From the NCBI GenBank assembly GCA_026398675.1, contig JAPLSK010000070.1, positions 1 through 9,024 on the forward strand: a stretch of DNA of 9,024 nucleotides, given 5' to 3'. Source of the DNA: a bacterium. Its GTDB lineage: Bacteria > RBG-13-66-14. Under the pieces are notes generated by a model. It did no database searches and was not told the origin of the DNA. It was given only the letters and a program-made list of their open reading frames with translations. A program made the position numbers and the translations under genes. Within the stretch, counting starts at the first letter, position 1. Each line of letters starts with the position of its first letter. This document shows, piece after piece, positions 5,890-9,024 of the stretch.

Positions 5890-6471
5890 CTAGCGGGGGA
5901 TGTCGGTGCGGGTCAGGAAGGCGGTCACGCCGTCGCGCACGCCGTCGGTGAAGGCGCGGCTGGTGATGGTGGCCCCGGTGATGGCCGAGACCTGGTCGCG
6001 CTCGGGATCGGCGGCGGCGCCCTTCACCAGCTCCAACTCGTCGGCGTGGAGGCCCAGGTACTGGGCCTGGAACCAGGGGGCCGGCGGCGGACCCGCGGGG
6101 CCCGCGTTGCCGGAAAAGAGCCCGCCGATGGCGGTCCACAGCGTCCCTTCGGCGCGAATCTCGTTGACCCGCTCCCCCAGCCCCGGCGTCTCGCCCTGCT
6201 TGAGGACGTTGGTGCCGGTGATGACTCCTTCGGGCGTGAAGCCGGCCATGATTTCCAGGGTCGAGGAGAAGCCCTTGCCGTAGCAGACGATGGCGTAGCC
6301 GAGAACCTTGCCGGAGGCGTCGCGGGCGACGAAGTAGTCCGGGACCTCGAGGCCGTTCTCGGTCTTGTTGACGGTTTCGGTGAGGGCGGGGTCGGCGCCC
6401 TCGGGGAGGACCAGCGCCACGGCGTCCAGGACCTTGGCCTGCTCCTGGGCCGTGATGGTGTCCTTGGTCAT
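5890..6471 (-). CDS. rnfG: Rnf complex flavoprotein RnfG, lacking its N-terminal membrane helix
   Basis: RnfG carries covalently bound FMN on the outer face of the membrane, anchored by one N-terminal helix. From ATG 6471 the product is 193 residues and starts at MTKDTITAQEQ, which in the family lies just after the helix. Upstream in the same frame only LGLVYS of the helix end remains, then the frame turns into rnfD sequence. The flavinylation motif is ITGATITS (164-171), with Thr168 the likely FMN site. GYAIVCYGKGFSSTLEIMAGF (58-78) and ETPGLGERV (94-102) are typical of RnfG. A Gly/Pro-rich insertion follows near 121-132 (GNAGPAGPPPAP). The start overlaps the rnfD stop as ATGA (6468-6471), but no normal signal anchor is encoded, so the exported topology of the protein is in doubt. 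It is either a real truncation or an assembly gap. Confidence 0.88.
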   Translation of the reverse strand: MTKDTITAQEQAKVLDAVALVLPEGADPALTETVNKTENGLEVPDYFVARDASGKVLGYAIVCYGKGFSSTLEIMAGFTPEGVITGTNVLKQGETPGLGERVNEIRAEGTLWTAIGGLFSGNAGPAGPPPAPWFQAQYLGLHADELELVKGAAADPERDQVSAITGATITSRAFTDGVRDGVTAFLTRTDIPR

Positions 6472-7526
6472 CGAGTAGACCAGGCCCAGCTGACCATGTC
6501 GGTGGCCATGAAGAGCGCCCCCAGCATCAAGCCGCCCGCGAGGAGGTGGAAGAGCCCCGTCCAAGTCTCGTCCACCCAGCCGAAGATAGTCATAAAGACG
6601 GCCACAGAGGCCAGATAGCCGACAGGGATGCGCCAGTCCGCGATGCCCTTGATGACGAGGATGAGGGCTCCGATCAAGAGGAGGACGGCGCTGGTCTCGC
6701 CGATGCAGCCGCCGACGTTGCCCAGGGCGAGCTTGCCCAGCCCCCCGGCTCCGGTGAGCTGGGCCACGACGGCCTTGGCTTGGGCGAGCGCCTCGGGGGT
6801 GGCGGCGGGATTGGCGAAGGTGGCCGCGGCGTCCTTCATCACCGCCAGGGGCGTCGCCGTGGAGACGGCGTCCACCGTGGTGCCGGAGATGTTGGCGAGG
6901 TGCGGAAGCGCCTGGGCGCCCTCGACGTGGGAGTACCAGTCCGTGGTCATGTGCACCGGCCAGGCCGCCAGGAGCACCGCCCGCCCGATGAGCGCCGGGT
7001 TGAAGAGATTGTACCCCAGCCCGCCGAAGGCCTGCTTGGCGATGGCGATGGCCGCGAAGCTGCCCACCACCGGCAACCACCACGGCACGTAGTAGGGGAG
7101 GTTGAAGGCGAGAAGGACCCCGGTCACCACCGCCGAGCAGTCCCGGACGGTCACCGGCTTCTTGGTGGCGAGCTGAATGGCGGCCTCGAAGACGGCGGCG
7201 CTCACCGCGGCGACGGCGACCAGCATCAGCGAGCGCCAGCCCTGGAGCCACACCGCCCCCGCCAGGGCGGGCAGGAGGGCGATGAGGACCCAGCGCATGA
7301 TTTTCGCCGTGTCCTCGGGGCTTTTCAGGTGCGGGGCGCTGGAGACGGTGAGCCGGTAGCTCTTCCCCGGCTCCTTGTCCTTTTTGGGGACGGGTGTAGG
7401 CTTGGCCTTGGCTTTGGCCTTGGGCGTAGGCTTGGCCTTGTCCGAAGATTCGGGCTCGTCCCCGGCGGGCTTACCCTCGCCGCCTTCGGGCGTTTCCCCG
7501 GCCTGGAGTTCGTCGTCTTTGGGCAT
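6468..7526 (-). CDS. rnfD: Rnf complex membrane flavoprotein RnfD, C-terminally truncated with an N-terminal extension
   Basis: RnfD is a multi-helix membrane subunit with covalent FMN. The core starts near residue 57 (YRLTVSSAPHLKSPEDTAKIMRW), and the flavinylation site is VSTATPL with Thr225. GNVGGCIGETSA (269-280) is characteristic, although the cysteine where serine is usual is notable. Residues 1-56 are an unusual Lys/Ala/Pro/Glu-rich soluble extension with KAKAKAKPTPVPKK repeats. At the other end the family motif ATDMV (341-345) is followed at once by SWAWSTR and a stop; normal RnfD continues for roughly 50-60 residues with further helices. The next in-frame sequence belongs to rnfG, so the end was lost together with the rnfG start. 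The ATG at 7526 has only a weak AAGCAAGAG upstream. The gap to rnfC is 193 bases and contains three hairpins. Confidence 0.88.
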   Translation of the reverse strand: MPKDDELQAGETPEGGEGKPAGDEPESSDKAKPTPKAKAKAKPTPVPKKDKEPGKSYRLTVSSAPHLKSPEDTAKIMRWVLIALLPALAGAVWLQGWRSLMLVAVAAVSAAVFEAAIQLATKKPVTVRDCSAVVTGVLLAFNLPYYVPWWLPVVGSFAAIAIAKQAFGGLGYNLFNPALIGRAVLLAAWPVHMTTDWYSHVEGAQALPHLANISGTTVDAVSTATPLAVMKDAAATFANPAATPEALAQAKAVVAQLTGAGGLGKLALGNVGGCIGETSAVLLLIGALILVIKGIADWRIPVGYLASVAVFMTIFGWVDETWTGLFHLLAGGLMLGALFMATDMVSWAWSTR

Positions 7527-7568
7527 GGGCTCTTGCTTTAACTCGGTTGTGGATGTTTACCGGCGTTT

Positions 7569-7640
7569 AAGTTGTTCTCAACTTCCGTGGGGAGGGTCTG
7601 GCGACCCTCCCGCGGGCGACCGTGGACGGTCGCCCCTACG
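7569..7640. repeat. Three stacked hairpins between rnfC and rnfD, including a GTAGGGGCG-type repeat
   Basis: There are three perfect stem-loops in a row: aagttg/caactt (7569-7574 with 7579-7584), ggagggtc/gaccctcc (7591-7598 with 7603-7610) and gggcgaccg/cggtcgccc (7614-7622 with 7627-7635), each with a 4-base loop. The part 7609-7640 is the second copy of the repeat found at 5789-5833. No U-run follows on the minus strand. Such a cluster inside an operon may act in RNA processing or partial termination between rnfC and the membrane subunits. Confidence 0.7.
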
Positions 7641-7719
7641 GCGTCTCTCCCCTGGAAGCCATGGCTGAAATGGACGTCGTTTTACGTATAAAGGCTCCGT
7701 GACCGGCGCAACCCGCGCT

Positions 7720-9024
7720 CTAAGCCCCCTTGGCCCTCTCGGCGCGGCGCTTGAGAATCGCCGGCTTCGAGACCTTGATGGACTGGACCAGGTGCCGCCT
7801 CGCCGGGCAGACGTAGGAGCAGGAGCCGCACTCGATGCAATCCCCCGCGCCGTTGGCCTCGGCCTTGTCGAGCTTCCCCGCCTCGGAGAAGGTGGCCGCC
7901 TCGCACGGCACCAGCTTCATCGGGCAGGCGTCCACGCACCGGGCGCAGCGGATGCAGGGGGTGGAGATGAAGTCCTCGGGCCGCGGCGGCGGCAGGAACA
8001 GCACCCCCGACGTCCCCTTGGTCACCGGGATGCCGAAGCGGTGCTGGGCCAGGCCCATCATGGGCCCGCCGAGGATGAACCGCGCGGCGTCGTCGGTGAG
8101 CCCGCCGCAACGCTCCAGGAGCTCGCCCACCGGCGTGCCCACCTTGACCCACAGGTTCTTCGGCTCCTTGACGATGGGGCCGGTGACGGTCACCGCGCGC
8201 TCGACGAGCGGACGGCCGTTCGCCACCGCGTCCCACACCGCGTAGGCCGTGCCCACGTTCTGCACCAGAACCCTGACCTGGAAGGGCAGCCCGCCCACGG
8301 GGACCTCGCGCCCGGCGATCGCCTCGATGAGCTGCTTCTCCGCCCCCTGGGGGTACTTGACCCGGCACACGGCGACGTTGATGTTGGCCGCGTGGCGCGT
8401 CAACTCCTCCAGGTGTTTTACGGCGTCCGGCTTGTTGGCCTCGATGCCGATGAAGCCCCGCTGGGCCCCGGTGATTTTCAAGAGCATTTTGAGGCCCTTG
8501 ACTATCTCCTCGCCCTTGGCGAGCATGAGCTGGTGGTCGCAGGTAAGGAAGGGCTCGCACTCTGCGCCGTTGAGGATGACCGTGTCGAAGGTGTGGCCCT
8601 TGGGGGGGACGACCTTGACGTGGGTGGGGAAGGCGGCGCCGCCCATGCCGACCAGCCCCGCGTCCCTAATCCGTTCCACCAGGTTCTCCACCGGCGTCCG
8701 GTCCAGGTCGGTGATGGGCTCCATGAGCGCCCATTCGTCTTCCGCCGCGGGCTCGATGACCACCGCCGGCTGATCCCCGCCCAGGCCGTGGGGTCGGTCG
8801 GCGATCATCTTCACCGTGCCGGAGACCGGCGAGTGGACCGGGGCGGAGACGAAGCCCGAGGGCTCGCCCACCATCTGCCCGGCCTTGACGAGGTCGCCCT
8901 TCTCGACCACGGGGGTCGCCGGGGCGCCGATGTGCTGCGAAAGGTGGACGACGACCTCGGCGGGGCGCGCGGCCGGCTCGAGGGGCCGGGCCTCGGTGAG
9001 GTGCTTCGATTCGGGGGGGTGGAC
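7720..9024 (-). CDS. rnfC: Rnf complex NADH-binding iron-sulfur flavoprotein RnfC (5' end outside the window)
   Basis: RnfC is the peripheral cytoplasmic subunit that holds FMN, exchanges electrons with NAD(H) and carries two [4Fe-4S] clusters. The frame is open to the right edge, and its first visible residues (VHPPESKHLTEARP) match the family a few residues after the true start, so only about 10 residues are missing. Visible in order (counting from the edge) are LSQHIGAPATPVVEKGDLV (about 28-46), the nucleotide/FMN-binding GMGGAAFPTHVKV (126-138), NGAECEPFLTCDHQ (152-165), and the cluster motifs CIRCARCVDACP (Cys357, 360, 363, 367) and CIECGSCSYVCP (Cys396, 399, 402, 406). The product has 434 residues here, a normal length. 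It precedes rnfD; in a BCDGEA-type operon rnfB would lie upstream, outside the window. Confidence 0.96.
   Translation of the reverse strand, partial: VHPPESKHLTEARPLEPAARPAEVVVHLSQHIGAPATPVVEKGDLVKAGQMVGEPSGFVSAPVHSPVSGTVKMIADRPHGLGGDQPAVVIEPAAEDEWALMEPITDLDRTPVENLVERIRDAGLVGMGGAAFPTHVKVVPPKGHTFDTVILNGAECEPFLTCDHQLMLAKGEEIVKGLKMLLKITGAQRGFIGIEANKPDAVKHLEELTRHAANINVAVCRVKYPQGAEKQLIEAIAGREVPVGGLPFQVRVLVQNVGTAYAVWDAVANGRPLVERAVTVTGPIVKEPKNLWVKVGTPVGELLERCGGLTDDAARFILGGPMMGLAQHRFGIPVTKGTSGVLFLPPPRPEDFISTPCIRCARCVDACPMKLVPCEAATFSEAGKLDKAEANGAGDCIECGSCSYVCPARRHLVQSIKVSKPAILKRRAERAKGA

Noticed and set aside
5890..7251. Single 453-codon frame spanning rnfG and much of rnfD
   Set aside because: Only its last part is RnfG; the upstream portion is an out-of-frame His/Arg/Gly-rich shadow of rnfD rather than a fusion protein.
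4468..9024. Loss of rnfB from the Rnf operon
   Set aside because: rnfB is not in the window, but the C-D-G-E-A order fits the known BCDGEA arrangement in which rnfB precedes rnfC, so it may lie just past the right edge.

Overview
This is a GC-rich window in which every convincing gene lies on the minus strand, so transcription runs from position 9024 towards 1. It holds two electron-transfer gene sets. On the right is an Rnf operon (rnfC-rnfD-rnfG-rnfE-rnfA, 9024 to 4468), encoding a membrane-bound ion-translocating ferredoxin:NAD+ oxidoreductase. On the left, after a 676-base non-coding region, is a cytoplasmic heterodisulfide reductase-like set followed by an NADH-oxidising module (hdrC-hdrB-hdrA-nuoE-nuoF, 3791 to 1). 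No rRNA, tRNA, CRISPR array, transposase or phage gene was seen.

The content points to a strictly anaerobic, probably uncultured bacterium. NuoE/NuoF-type flavoprotein subunits with HdrABC are a bacterial combination (compare FlxABCD-HdrABC of sulfate reducers and HdrABC-MvhD-MetVF of Moorella). The rnf order C-D-G-E-A with A last resembles the BCDGEA order of Bacteroidota and relatives, so rnfB may lie just beyond the right edge. The phylum cannot be fixed from the window; the high GC and many hairpin-type intergenic repeats would suit a candidate-phylum genome, but this is inference.

Layout from left to right: partial nuoF (1-515); palindromic repeat copy 1 (546-588); nuoE (594-1088); an array of imperfect 47-bp repeats (1096-1300) that contains the nuoE ribosome binding site; a short hdrA (1311-2189); a hairpin (2240-2265); hdrB (2334-3212); hdrC (3216-3791); a leader with two candidate promoters (3955-3982 and 4149-4176); palindromic repeat copy 2 (4248-4290); a G-rich (minus-strand) tandem repeat (4359-4470) running into the rnfA stop codon; rnfA, rnfE, a hairpin repeat, rnfG, rnfD, three stacked hairpins, and rnfC, which runs off the right edge.

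How they may work together (inference): NuoEF would oxidise NADH and pass electrons to HdrABC, whose HdrB reduces a disulfide. If the complex bifurcates, it would also reduce ferredoxin. Rnf would oxidise reduced ferredoxin, reduce NAD+ and export Na+ or H+. Two structural anomalies affect this model. The hdrA product stops at about 292 residues, less than half of a normal HdrA. The rnfD/rnfG junction looks like a deletion that removed the C-terminus of RnfD and the N-terminal membrane anchor of RnfG, leaving an ATGA overlap at the scar. Either could be a real feature or an assembly error.
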